Below, piece after piece: positions 32,525-42,934 of a stretch of DNA of 64,000 bases (its first letter is position 1; the number at the start of each line of letters is the position of its first letter). The notes beneath the pieces were generated by a model, which was given only the letters and a program-made list of their open reading frames with translations, was not told the DNA's origin and did not search any database. The stretch comes from Cristatella mucedo (Eukaryota; Bryozoa; Phylactolaemata; Cristatellidae). The position numbers and the translations under genes were made by a program. Where the stretch lies: the NCBI GenBank assembly GCA_009760855.2, contig WPIO01000078.1, positions 1,400,501-1,464,500 on the forward strand. The letters run 5' to 3'.

Positions 32525-32690
32525 ATGGGTTTTAGCCAAGGGTTAAGGTGCCCGCTCTTCATGACCCAGATCCTGGGATCGAGTCCCGCAGTGGGCGATC
32601 CTCTATTGCCCTCTACAAGAGGTGGTGATAGCCTTTGAGGTTCCCCTTCCCCTACATAAATGAGAATGTTGAATCAGTTAATCTGTAGCG
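32525..32690 (+). mobile_element. SINE1 copy
   Basis: Head: AGCCAAGGGTTAAGGTGCCC, GCTCTTCATGACCCAG and a box B-like GGGATCGAGTCCCGC. Body: AGTGGGCGATCCTCTATTG, CCCTCTACAAGAGGTGGTG, ATAGCCTTTGAGG, ending TGAGAATGTTGAATCAG. Box B is near consensus. Confidence 0.85.
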
Positions 32691-33205
32691 ACGGTCTGCC
32701 AGTCTGAGAGCGATTGCTGGCTTACGCTTTGCGAATTTTCGCCGGTAGACGTTTTTCCGCGATTTTTTGCAGGCTGTTACGCTAGTTATCCTTGTTAGTA
32801 TTACTGCATAGTATTGCAAATTTATATGTGAAACGTGGACGCGTGGGAACGATCGGTCCGATGTAATGTCTCTAGCCAACTTTGCTTAGTTGTGTTCTTG
32901 CATGAATTATAAAACCACAAGGATCATATACCTAGGCCTTAATGTTGCTAGTAGACTGATAATCTTAGAAAGCCTCAGTTCAGGGCCAAATTTCATGTAG
33001 GTTATTTTTTTCGCGAAGGCTTTTCTGGTGAACGTGTCGTGTCGTGTCACAGAAAACATTACGATCCCGGCCGAGAGCGACGGCTTGCAGCTGCACTGGA
33101 CAGCGATGAAGAAACCTTAACCGTGCCGCTAACATGAATCGATGCAAGAAAGCAGCTCGCGCAGACACTGGCAACCGTTAGAAAGCCGTGCAATGCTTTA
33201 CCCAC
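32691..33205. other. Intron 9 of gene B, right part
   Basis: Nothing recognised. Short minus frames at 32652-32879 and 32980-33174 do not resemble SCARB. Confidence 0.35.
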
Positions 33206-33279
33206 TTGAGGGCGCTGATGTTGGTCAGCTTCATGTTAAGTTGCAGTCGTATCGCACAGTCTAGCACGACGCCCGTATT
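33206..33279 (-). CDS. SCARB gene B, exon E9 (74 bp)
   Basis: After the acceptor CTTCGTTGCAG it encodes NTGVVLDCAIRLQLNMKL and TNISAL plus two bases of a Lys codon, then the donor GTGGGT. This matches the family segment after the VEP motif: a Thr-Gly, then (K/R)RLQ(V/I/L)N, the beta strand closing the ectodomain barrel. Entry phase 0 follows VEP at the end of E8, and the leftover AA joins A of E10 to give Lys. The Cys in LDC is not one of the six canonical cysteines. NIS is a potential N-glycosylation site. Confidence 0.95.
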
Positions 33280-33945
33280 CTGCAACGAAGCACCAAGCGG
33301 AGCATGCGGCCAACGGCTACGGAGACAGCTTTCTTGTAAAGCGCATAAAATCTAGGTTATGTGATCTAGTATCAGAGTGGAAATTAAGAATCAAATGAGG
33401 TTTTAACTGATGGCGCAGCAATAGCGCTATTGGAGCGAAATGCAAAGCTATCAAATACACGTTCTAAAGTGCATGTGGTCATCGGGAGTAGCTATTTGTG
33501 GCAAAAGTTTAACACTAATATATATCCAACTATAACACAAAGGCAGCACTCTTGCAGGATTAGGGAAATAGAACTGGTAGATGGTGCTGCTCTGAACCAA
33601 TTTTTCCATCTTCGCCAGGAGATTGTAGGAGATGAGGGTTTTATAATCCACCCTCAGCCTTAGCAGACGGACAGGAAACTGGAGCATAGCCAGTCTAAAT
33701 TCGGCTTGAGTTGTCGCCTCGCCACGTCACGCTTACTAAATTCACGATAACTTCACGATCTGGGCAGTTTTATCGCCATGGCTACCAGCTTCTAAAGTTA
33801 TCGTGCAGAATTTGAGGAAGTGACCGAAGGCCGGATCAAAAGAGCGTGTTCATCTTTGTGTTTTGTCCAGCAACTCTATCTATCATGAGTTTGTGATAGC
33901 CTGTATAAGTCCAGAGGTAAATTCAGCCATGGTGACACTTTCTAA
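33280..33945. other. Intron 8 of gene B, left part
   Basis: A 78-codon minus frame at 33451-33687 was considered as an exon and rejected because E8 joins E9 directly in phase and in family order. No repeat recognised. Confidence 0.4.
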
Positions 33946-33947
33946 AA

Positions 33948-34170
33948 CAATAAAAATAATGATTGCTCGTTTGTATGGTACCCTAAGATGACTAAGATAA
34001 GTCTCTTTCCAGGTACTGTACAACTCAATGCATGGGAATCAATAATCAATGTGTAATGGAACGCACGGTAGGACACATTTAAAAGCATGAAAAATCAAGC
34101 ATCGTACTTATAATAATGAGAAGAAGAATAAGTTTATACTGCACCAGGAGAGAATTAAATCTCTATTGAG
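33948..34170 (-). repeat. Two degenerate LINE/SINE tail-like segments
   Basis: AATAAAAATAATGATTGCTC followed by TACCCTAAGATGACTAAG and TAAGTCTCTTTCCAGG, then a second run ATAATAATGAGAAGAAG with GAGAGAATTAAATCTCTATT, resemble the inverted terminal block shared by LINE B and SINE2. They are too decayed to say which. Confidence 0.5.
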
Positions 34171-34799
34171 CCACTGTACAACTAGATTTAAGAGAAAACT
34201 ATAACCAATAGATAATTAACAGAGTGGTAAAACTGCTTAGGCAAGCTGGCAAAAGCACAGAAAAGACTCGCGGCCGCTGGTTACTAGCATCCAGAGTTAG
34301 CAACACTCTATCCATCTTTCACAGAGAAACAACGCACACAGGAAAAAGCAAGTCCATCTGGGCGCTATACGAAAACATGTAGCTCTTGATCTTAGTCGCG
34401 AGCTGCACGGTTTCATATAACGCAACCACACAGGACAATTTCCTTTGACAGTTATTGCACCCATACGATACATAGTCATTGTGGAGTAGCACTGCGGGCA
34501 GCCCAGATTACACGGCAGACGTCACTCCAATTATGCTAGATTAACCATTCTTACAAGGTGACGTGTTGCACCTTGAAGGTGACATCATAGGCTTAGGTTG
34601 GTCTTGCATTGCTCAACTTCAGGTAAAACATGTTGATCCGTGACCGTATTTTTATAGCAAATTGCTGCATTTGAACAATGCATTACTAAAAAAGTAGCAG
34701 CAACTTTAAATGCGATGCGGAATTGTATGGGCTGCTCATTTTTTAATACGATCAACCATGGCCAGGCACAAAGACCAAGTAGATCGGAGAAAATTTGAT

Positions 34800-35290
34800 G
34801 GCGTACTCCGTAGTCCGCAAACGTGCACTGGCTTTCCATCAAGCAGCGCATAGACTTTAAGCCTTTATTCACTCACTTTTAGGTCAATTCATTCTCTTGC
34901 TGGAGTCTGCTTATGAGAACTACTTCCCAGTCAGGCCAGGCATCTTACTAACTGCTCCGTTGACTCAAGTCGCTAAGTTATGCCTCAAACCAGCCCTAAA
35001 TCATATGGAGACCATGCCTTTAGTTCTTATGCCCCAAAGCCTGGAAATCACTCACAACTGACGTGACAACATTCCCTGACTTGACATTTAAAAAAGCAAA
35101 CACAGACCTGCTCCTTACAGGATGTTTCTGGTCTTATGAAGCTCCATGATTTTGTGTGGTGACGCTGTGCATTTTAAAAGTTGTCATATTGATATGCTTC
35201 TTTTACATTTGTTAATAACAGCATTTTTTAACTGCCTTAAAAGAGATTGAGCTTTCTTAGGGTGTTATACAATTATATTACTATGATTAT
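34800..35290 (+). mobile_element. LINE family B fragment (C-terminus and 3' UTR)
   Basis: ACTGGCTTTCCATCAAGC, GCGCATAGACTTTAAGCC, CACTCACTTTTAGGTCA and GGAGACCATGCCTTTAG match the plus-strand RT C-terminal region at 45385-45580, and the end AAAAGAGATTGAGCTTTC with TTAGGGTGTTATACAATT is the terminal block. Heavily mutated. Confidence 0.8.
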
Positions 35291-35734
35291 TATAATTATA
35301 AGTGGACGCGTGAGCAAAACTATCTTTAATTGTAACAGCAAACATAAGCCGACCAAACGGCCATTGCGAAAATCAACCAGCGGTAAAGTTATCAGACAAT
35401 CCTTGGGAGTGTGCTTCTTGAACAGGACAGGCTTCGTACATGCAAAAGCACCTAAATGAGTAAGGGCGCTGTATCAAAACCAGCTCATTATCAATTTAAA
35501 ATAATACAAAGCTAGATTTTAGTAGATTTTAATAATTCCTAATGCATACTTAATCCAGTAGGGTTTTCGTCGAGTTATTCCCTGGAAAAAATCAAACCCT
35601 GTCAGTTAATAGCTGGATATACGGTTCTTGTGTCAGTGCAAAAAAGCTATGCTCCGACATTTTTTAGGTATTCTTCGTGTGCGCGGGCCTACCAAGCGTG
35701 ACTTTGCGTAGTATAAAAATATATACTTCCTTTG

Positions 35735-35812
35735 CATAGAGCGCTAAGAGAGCTTAAATCTCTATTCAGGTGCTTCCTTTGTGCGGCCGGGCTCTAGCAC
35801 ACTACCTCGGTC
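35735..35812 (-). mobile_element. SINE2 fragment (tail and box B region)
   Basis: GAGCGCTAAGAGAGC, TTAAATCTCTATTCAGGTGC, TTCCTTTGTGC, then GGGCTCTAGCACACTACCTC parallels 42270-42350 on the same strand. The head is lost. Confidence 0.65.
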
Positions 35813-35827
35813 ATTAAATGTATTCAT

Positions 35828-35935
35828 CTTAATAATAATAATAATAATAACACTCAATAAAGCGCCCTCAAAAAAATCAATCTCTTTCTAGGTGCTTTAC
35901 ATTTGCTGCAAAGAAAGCACGATCGAGTGGTCTCG
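35828..35935 (-). mobile_element. LINE family B solo 3' tail
   Basis: (AAT)n at 35830-35850, then CAATAAAGCGCCCTC, ATCAATCTCTTTCTAGGTGC and TTTACATTTGCTGCAAAG. About 100 bp with no further LINE sequence. Confidence 0.85.
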
Positions 35936-36305
35936 ACCTTGGTCGAGGCGAGCATAGACAGCTTTAAAATGCATCAACGTGTCTGAATGTCAAACAGTTT
36001 GCTGCTAAAGTGTTCGATCATGTGAGTGCCTCGCTCTTCTTGTTATCATGTACTGCACGTTATGTACTTTATGTACGTTATGTACTTGCACATTGTGTAA
36101 AGTGAGAGGCAGCTGTCGCTGTGACCTTTTTTATTGAGGAAAGAATACCTTTAGGTATTGCTGTCGCCCAATAGAACTGCTCAGCATATCGACATACCAT
36201 ATCAAAGTGACATGCTCCCTAGAGTCTTTTAGTCGTCTTTTCTTACAAACTAATAGTAGTTCTATCTTGGCTCAGTTCGCTAGCAAAACCTGCCGTTTTT
36301 CTTAC
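35936..36305. other. Intron 8 of gene B, right part
   Basis: Nothing recognised apart from TACGTTATGTACTT-like short repeats near 36055-36085. Confidence 0.35.
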
Positions 36306-36603
36306 CGGTTCCACTTGCAAGTACAGTGCATGCTCGTCGCGACTGGGCTCAAGGCCAGTCACACCTCTGGCGTAGCTCTCGTCACCATTTAGGAAGTGAG
36401 GCTGGGAGATGAAAACTGGTGCTCCGTCGTAGCAAGGGCCTAAGTCGAGCACGCCGTCCAGAGGACAGGCACCATTCTCGGAGCAGTAGCACAAATTGTC
36501 GGCTTCGCTGCTGCCATACGAGAAGACTGTAGATGGCATCCGGATCTCGTAGGTTGATATGCCTTGCACGGATACGTCGTTGTAGTAGACAAGAGGTACA
36601 GAA
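36306..36603 (-). CDS. SCARB gene B, exon E8 (cysteine-rich ectodomain core)
   Basis: The most diagnostic exon. One base completes Arg of E7, then 99 codons run from SVPLVYYNDVSVQGISTYE through NLCYCSENGACPLDG, VLDLGPC, APVFISQPHFL and VTGLEPSRDEHALYLQVEP, ending at the donor GTAAGA in phase 0. The spacing C-x-C-x(8)-C-x(8)-C and the phrase APVF(I)S.PHFL are CD36-family hallmarks; the cysteines correspond to C311, C313, C322 and C333 of human CD36. EHALYLQVEP is the family's H-x(3,4)-(D/Q)-(I/V)-E-P motif before the RLQ strand. Acceptor TTTGCTTCCAG. No defects. Confidence 0.98.
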
Positions 36604-38031
36604 CTGGAAGCAAACGCAATCCTTGCCAAATGTTGGCCAAAATCCTAGCGGCGCCGCGTTGATGCTGACTTCTCAATGCTTGCTAGCAAATGCTGACCAC
36701 CCAACTTGATAGCTTGCCAACGCGATAGGTCAGCCTAGTCCAGGTCAGCTGCGCTCGACCCCCATAGCTATCTAGTTGCAGAAAACAACGGCCACCCTTC
36801 CAGCTGCTCGGGCTAGGCGGATGCATCTCTCGTCTGTCTGTTGTCTACCCGATCGCACCTTCCTCTTCCTTCTCCTTCGGTGCCAAAGTAAACGGTCGGG
36901 CAACAGACCGTGCACTATATTCCAACAACGAACAAGCCTCTACAGCTGGTGACATTCTGGCACGGTCAAGGAAAGCAACTAAGGATGGCCAACGGAGCTG
37001 GGCTGGCTGACGTAGCAGATGATAGACAGTCGATCAAGTTCTGCTGCTAACGGCTGCTACGACCACTGCCGGCTCAGCAGAAAAGTTCTGCCCCAGTCAG
37101 AACTTGGCCTCGAGAACAAAGGCAGAGGTGGGCAGGCAATTAAATTAAGCGACGGGAGTCCTGTTAAAAGGTCGGGCGAGCAGCACGGATCGGTTGCTCA
37201 GCAGTGCCATAGCAGAAAGGCAGGCACCTTCCAAGAAGTCGCCGGTGAGCTTTTCCGAGGCGCTGTGCCGGCGTCTTAAGCAGCACGACGCGGTCGACTG
37301 CATCAAGCTTGCAGGAGACGACATTAGCGGGCGTCCCGGACGATGATACTGAGACCCGGATCGATTCCACTGGCAGTCAGACAGTCATTGGTGGCTGCGA
37401 TTTGGCGGCAGTTGAGCCGAAAGAGCGACGAGCGACCAGCTAAAGGTCAAGGTAGCTGCCAGATATTCTCGTCGCCTGAGCAAGCGACTAGAAAGTCTGG
37501 CATGACGTCCGATAGGTGTCGACGAAGAACTCATTTTGAGAAGCAGCGTAGCAATGACAAAGGAAGAGGAGGCGAGACGGGCAATGCAGACGGAGGGTCA
37601 TCGGGCTGCTGCAGAGGCTGTGAATCAGTGCAGAAAGAGGGTCGTCAGCCGCAGACGACGAGATCGTCGGGCGGACTCGGCGACAACTGCTGTGCGAAAG
37701 GTCGTCGCCGCTCACTGACCGAACGCATGGGAGCAAGTGGCGCCGGTGCCGGGAACAGTTAGATGCGTCTATTGCAGAGGGTACCAGAGGAAGCCATCTT
37801 CGAAGCTGGTAGCAGCCCCACATTAGGCTTCGACACGATCTTTACTTCGATGGCTGCGCCAGCTGAGTCATCGAGCGGTCGCCAGTGCAGGGCAGAGAAG
37901 CAAATGGAAAAGGGTCAGCGTATCTACACGAAAAGCTGCCGTGCATAGCAGTGCGATGAGATGGTGGGTCGGTAGTCATTGTGTGGTGACATTGGGTGCG
38001 TCTCGCCGATTGCTAGATCTCAGCCAGAGTT
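36604..38031 (+). mobile_element. Possible degenerate LTR retrotransposon remnant
   Basis: Sequence around 36778-36850 is shared with 24985-25065. Near 36944-36965 the text ACAGCTGGTGACATTCTGGC resembles the LTR end plus primer-binding region of Ty3/BEL-type elements (TGGTGAC...). Downstream (37019-37950) is GC-rich with overlapping frames rich in Arg, Gly and Ser; one reads VRCVYCRGYQ near 37756, faintly like a gag zinc knuckle. No protease, RT or integrase is visible and no second LTR was found. It lies in intron 7 of gene B. Confidence 0.3.
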
Positions 38032-38034
38032 TAA

Positions 38035-38723
38035 AGCTGCGTTTTCACGGCGCACCATCCTCCTAAATCGGCAAAGAATTTGAACCGATTTCCAACAAGT
38101 TTGGGCTATAAATTCACCAACGTCACCACATTTTGGGGAGGAGCCAAGTCTGCAGACTCGTGGAAAGGAGGTGTGCTTCTCGCGTCTGGCTCCTTGTTGG
38201 TTTAGCCGACCAACCAACCCCGGGGTTCGTATTATGCATTCCTCTGCCAAAAGAAAAATGGCTGCCGTTCGTGAGCTTGAGTTATATTGAGACGTCCAGA
38301 ACACGTCCTTGAACACGGAACGCCGTGTAGCCAAGGCTGAAGTCTTTTCTGCATAGAAGAAGCCTTGCGCCTGCCTAGAAAATCCACCAACAAACCCGTA
38401 ACTGCGCACATTACGTAGCCCTATATAGCCACACAACCGTAACGGCACATGTTATTTAGTACTACTCACTTGCCGAAAAGCTTTATTAAAATTCTTATCT
38501 TCCTTTTATTTATATTCTTCTCACATTACTCTGCAACGATGACTGCAGCGGCTAACTCAACTTCTTCGGGCGATAGCTTTGCGTCTTTCCGTGAAAACCC
38601 CCTGTCACACCAGCCTCACGGATTAGAGCAGTGGCTTTGGGGGACTGAGTCGACCATCAAATCTTTCGTGTAAATGTCGTAACTAGGAGAACTTGGTGGT
38701 AAGTCTGCAGTGTAAACGCAGCT
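38035..38723. mobile_element. MITE-like DNA element (PIF/Harbinger-like ends)
   Basis: The left end AGCTGCGTTTTCAC (38035-38048) and the right end GTGTAAACGCAGCT (38710-38723) are inverted, with 13 of 14 positions matching. TAA flanks both ends (38032-38034 and 38724-38726), a 3-bp target duplication of the type PIF/Harbinger elements make. The 689-bp interior has a 142-codon minus frame running past the left end (38448-38020) and a 74-codon plus frame (38449-38673), neither resembling a transposase. So it looks non-autonomous. The superfamily call rests only on ends and TSD. Confidence 0.65.
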
Positions 38724-38729
38724 TAAGGG

Positions 38730-39290
38730 TAAAACACTCGTAGAGAGCACTGATGCTCACTGCGAGATGAGCCTGGTAGTCATGGGAGATTTTAACTACT
38801 CAAAAGGGGCTGAGCTCTATCGCATGAGCGAGCATGACGAAAACAGTCTCAGGCCGATAGTCGTACGTCTGACTTATGGGTCAAACTAAGTGGCAGAGCT
38901 GCTACTAAAGGGAAGTATCAAGTCTTAAGTGACGACGACACATTTTCTTTTCTTGCCAGACACTTGCTAATTGTGGCACTCGAGTGACGAATATTGCAGG
39001 AGCCCGAGATTTTCAGCATAGATAGCAGTAACACTAACGCTTTAACTCGGCTAAGGACAGAATGACGACGAAAGTAATCAAATGGAACCTGCTCCCAGAG
39101 AGTCGATCTAACCGACATTTAAATAAATTCACATTAAAGCAGTATACGATCTCTCTTAATTTTCATAAAAACTCGTCGTCTGGACGAGTATATTTGGCGC
39201 GAGTAGGACGGCGAAGCAATCTAATGACGAACTTCTCACATGCAGGTGGGTTTCTTGCACAGCGAGACGCAGCCAGTCGTATACACTTAC
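38730..39290. other. Intron 7 of gene B, right part
   Basis: No recognised feature. A minus frame at 38918-39118 has no family resemblance. Confidence 0.35.
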
Positions 39291-39360
39291 CGACACAAGT
39301 CCGTTGAGAACAGATATCGAACGCTGCTTTTCTCTAAGAACGGAGGAAACTCGGAACCGT
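39291..39360 (-). CDS. SCARB gene B, exon E7 (70 bp)
   Basis: Two bases complete Asp (GTD with E6), then 22 codons read GSEFPPFLEKSSVRYLFS and TDLC, with two bases of Arg before the donor GTAAGT. FPPF(V/L)EK followed by FS(T/S)D(L/I)CR is a canonical CD36-family block (human: FPPFVEK ... SSDICR), and its Cys corresponds to C272. Acceptor TATATTTTTTAG. Both junctions restore family residues: GTD-GSEF on the left and CR-SV on the right, which makes the exon call strong despite its size. Confidence 0.97.
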
Positions 39361-39529
39361 CTAAAAAATATAGTAAGTCGCATTACTAATTATAAGAGAA
39401 GATGCCACTAGGTCTTAAGTTGGCTAACACAATGAAGTGGCAACTGTCACAACACCTTAGAAAATCCGCGCCTCACTAAAGGCATTTTGGAGATGCAAAA
39501 ATTAATCTTTATTTCTATCGAGAATTGAG

Positions 39530-39568
39530 GGGCATGCGTGACAGAGAGACAGACAGACAGAGAGACAC

Positions 39569-39609
<41 letters not shown>

Positions 39610-39852
39610 AAGAGAGGGAGAGAGAGAGAGAAAGAAAGAGAGGGAGAGAGAGAAAGAAAGAGAGAGAGAAAGAGAGAAAGAAAGAGGGAGAGAGAGAGAG
39701 AAAGAAAGAGAGGGAGAGAGAGAGAGGGAGAGAGAGAGAGAGAAAGAAAGAGAGGGAGAGAGAGGGGGAGAGAAGGAGAGAGAGAGAGAGAGAAAGAAAG
39801 AGAGAGAGAAAGAGAGAAAGAAAAAGAGAGAGAGAGAGAGAGGGAGAGATGT
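39530..39852. repeat. (GA)n-rich microsatellite
   Basis: About 300 bp of GA dinucleotides with GAAAGAAAGAGAGGGA higher-order units. It generates a 218-codon Ser/Leu frame on the minus strand and Arg/Glu/Lys frames on the plus strand, all artefacts. It lies in intron 6 of gene B, about 170 bp upstream of E7. Confidence 0.97.
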
Positions 39853-39859
39853 AGTAGTC

Positions 39860-40850
39860 TTAAGTCCGCTCCCGAGGCACTTCGGCTAAGCAGCTTTAGA
39901 GAAAACCGAGCGAGCCAAATCAACGCACTCTCGCTCGCACCATATCTATCCACAACTTTATAGGATGAGCAAGTGACGAATGGACAGGCTAAAGATGATG
40001 AAGAGGTCTGAAGCTTGAGCAACAGAAAGAAAGTTCGCATCTTTTGGAAGCAACTGAGGTTTTCAGCCTGTATTTTGCTTAACTTAGGGCTCTTATTCAA
40101 CACAAGGTGATCCCTGGACGCAAAGCTCTTACTAGGCTCAGCCGACGGATCGCGAAACAGGCATCAGAAGATAGCCTCGCTAGTTTAGATGCACTGTAGA
40201 TTTTAAGTGCATGACTATCGCCGTCCCTCGTTAATCGCAGCTATAAAACTCCAGACTCTACCGTGAAAAGTGAATTTCCGCGAAGTAGAATTCTTCATTC
40301 ATAAATCAAATATTTTCGTAATTAAAGCACAGGAAACCTGTTAACAACCCTCTAAATGTGGTTTTTAGCCTTCAGGACAAGAAATTACACACCTTTAGTC
40401 ACCATTACACTGCTATTACCCAATATATTAGAAAAAATAAGATGAAATAAGAAATATTGGACGTTAAAAATATCATACTATTATTTTTGTACATATGACT
40501 GCACGCGAACAGTTTTCTTACACACACAAAGTGAGCTATGAAAAATTTTCGATGATGAAGCGATGAAAATAAAGAGATGTCCTGCACAGCAAGGAAGCGC
40601 AAGGTTACTGCGCCCCTAAAGGCACGACTTCAGCGGTCGAGCATCTGCACCTGGCGTTGAAGGATTTGCGGAGGGGTTGCTCGAATACACAGGCCTACAG
40701 TCCATACGCACAGTAATTTTAATTTTAGCTGTAATGCAGCGTTGTATAATTGACTCGGACAACCGAATGCATGTTGTATAATTTTCACTATCTCGATCAA
40801 CTTTTTAATGAATATATTTGACAAACCGCGACAGAGTGAAGCAGCGATAG
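39860..40850. other. Intron 6 DNA, unassigned
   Basis: AT-rich with no recognised gene. Minus frames at 40405-40602 and 40630-40854 have no resemblance to a known family. Confidence 0.35.
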
Positions 40851-40854
40851 TCAA

Positions 40855-41900
40855 AGCGTGCGATGGTGAAGGACGACTGTACTCGCGTTTTCTGACCGCT
40901 TGAGTTTTCCAAAAATCGATGTTCTAAGAAGCGACAAGCTTGGAATCTGAGACGGTGCAGATTGCTATTAGGCTGATCCGTTAGTTTTCTTACACGGCCG
41001 TAAGAAACTACGTACTTATGGTTATTAAGTGCTTGATGCATGTAAGTATTGTGCTACCGGCAAGCGCTTCCGCATTCGCAGTCCCGCTGGCGTGGGCTTT
41101 CCCGCCCGCCTATTGGCCTATTGGTATGCGCTTCCGCTCCTCATCGGCTTAGCTTCAGCCATTAGCTCCATCCGGCTCTCGGCAACCCAACTATTCGGTC
41201 CTGCCGACTGAGCCTCGAAGTTTTTGTGCCACTGCCGCAAAAATGCATTCACGTCACTGCCTCGGCTTCTGCCTCACGAATTGAATACGTCCCGCCGGAA
41301 GCCCAGAAGAATTAAGAGATGTCACGGTCAGAGGTCACATTTGCAGCATTTCCAGTCTTTCTTTGAGCTGTCAAAAAATCTCTGTCTCACGCGTTCCAGT
41401 TAATTACTCTAACCTAATAGCCATCAAGCCAGCTACAACCGTAAGCACCGCTCTTCAGTTGTGCCTGTGGAATTCACCTTCTACCATCAATGAAACTCCA
41501 AACAATGCGTCACTACGCCAGCGATTTTGCTCCCGTACTGGGAAATGACTGAAATCGGAAAAATGCCCGATTACAACCGACGTGATTTGTACAGGCTTCT
41601 TTTTATTATATTCCGAGGTAACTTGAACTTAATGGCGTAATAGTCGTCGTCTCGCGTTTTTCCCTTAATTTGAAGGCGCTTGGTCATTTGTCCGATTTTT
41701 TTCCAGCTTCTTTAGCAGCAACATAGAAAATATCAGAGAGTGCACTCAAGTTAACATCCTCCACACGGTCTCCCATCGCCGTTTCTTGCTCGACCTCTGT
41801 GTCCCCCTACAAGACTGTCGCTTCTGCCTTCATCTCAAAGTCAAGCTCCTAATCTAAGAAGGCTGCTAGCCTCACATGCCCTACCTACCGTTCTCCTTCC
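40855..41900 (+). mobile_element. LINE family B 5' UTR and start of endonuclease
   Basis: TAAGAAACTACGTACTTATGG (41003 on) matches 13760-13780 of copy I, and 41370-41560 encodes YSNLIAIKPATTVSTALQ and CLWNSPSTINET, the endonuclease start seen at 24300-24420. This is the third copy that keeps the 5' region, which lets the family's start be bounded. It decays after about 41640. Confidence 0.75.
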
Positions 41901-42059
41901 TAGCTGCCTAAATTTACTGCTGCTCTAAGTCGCAAGGGATTGACATTTTTTTCAGCTAAAAATTTAATTCTAGGCTCCAAATCTAGAAATTTAATCTCAG
42001 ACATATTAGAGCAAACCAACTGCACTGCTGCTGTTGTACACCTCAGGGAGATTGAATTC

Positions 42060-42205
42060 GGCAGAGCCTCTTCAGGATAATAATAATAATAATTCATATA
42101 AATATCGCCCTCAAAAAGCTTGGTCTCTTTCCAGGCACTTTACACATGCTGTAACTGGAACATGATTAAAAGTTTAGGGGTAGCATGCAGAACATCAACC
42201 AGCGC
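42060..42205 (-). mobile_element. LINE family B 3'-end fragment
   Basis: ATAATAATAATAATTCATAT, then CGCCCTCAAAAAGC, TTGGTCTCTTTCCAGGCAC, TTTACACATGCTG and TTAGGGGTAGCATGCAG. Truncated after about 140 bp. Confidence 0.8.
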
Positions 42206-42264
42206 AAAATTGTTATAACCTACATGAAGCGTTAAAATAGAAAAGATCTTATATATAGATATAT

Positions 42265-42402
42265 ATATAATTTTTTTATGTAGCGCCCCAAGAGAACTTA
42301 ATCTCTATTCAGGCGCTTCACATATGCCTCGGGGCTCGAGCCCACGACCTCAGTCAGACCTTGGTCCCCGGGGCGAGCACCTTAACAGCTAGACCAGACC
42401 AG
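42265..42402 (-). mobile_element. SINE2, best copy
   Basis: On the minus strand: box A-like TCTAGCTGTTAAGGTGCTCG, then CCAAGGTCTGACTGAGGTCG, box B GGGCTCGAGCCCC, then GAGGCATATGTGAAGCGCC, TGAATAGAGATTAAGTTC and TCTTGGGGCGCTACATAA. The tail lines up base for base with the LINE B terminus (AAGCGCCTAGAAAGAGATTG, AGTTCTCTGAGGGCGCT) apart from scattered changes. A tRNA-type promoter head joined to a LINE tail is the classic SINE design. Confidence 0.9.
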
Positions 42403-42419
42403 CTCGGCGTCATCAGTGG

Positions 42420-42820
42420 TAGCAAGCGCTGTGTCAGCAGCCCTGAACACGAAAAGGAAGACTCAGATTGGATAACTCGGCAGCCATCGATACCACAAAT
42501 CACCAAAACCTCTTTCAACACATGCCATCTCGCCTAGGTATCACAGGCACTGGGTATCAATAGCTTTGGTCCTATTTCAGTGGGAGAATTCAGAATAGAT
42601 AGAAATAACCATGAGATCCATTATGCGTGCTGACACTGTGCATGCTGCCACTAACCACATTTGCAAGCTGACCTTGTGCATGTCACCCCTAACCATGTTA
42701 TTCATGTTGTTTATCAAGCATGCTACCACTAACCATTCGATCGCGCTTCCCTTGCAGCAAATGTAAAGCGCCTAGAAAGAGATTGAGTTCTCTGAGGGCG
42801 CTTTACCAATTGCATTATTA
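42420..42820 (+). mobile_element. LINE family B, short RT trace and 3' UTR with tail
   Basis: 42540-42600 shows a decayed RT piece (GGTCCTATTTCAGTGGGAG). Then TGCGTGCTGACACTGTGC, TGCTGCCACTAACCACA, CATGTCACCCCTAACC and the full terminal block AAAGCGCCTAGAAAGAGATT with (ATT)n at 42806-42828. A nearly consensus 3' end. Confidence 0.85.
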
Positions 42821-42934
42821 TTATTATTTAGGTCGATTTCTTTTTTCAAAATTTTAAGTCTCCCTCTAGCCAATTCAATAGCAAAAAACAGCATATCCTT
42901 TCATTTTGAAACAGAACACACGCAGCTAAACCAA

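Noticed and set aside
33451-33687. Minus frame with RLRVDYKTLISYN considered as a SCARB exon
   Set aside because: E8 and E9 join directly in phase and in family order, leaving no room for extra residues.
39447-40103. 218-codon minus-strand frame and two plus-strand frames over 100 codons
   Set aside because: They lie in a (GA)n microsatellite; the peptides are Ser/Leu or Arg/Glu/Lys repeats.
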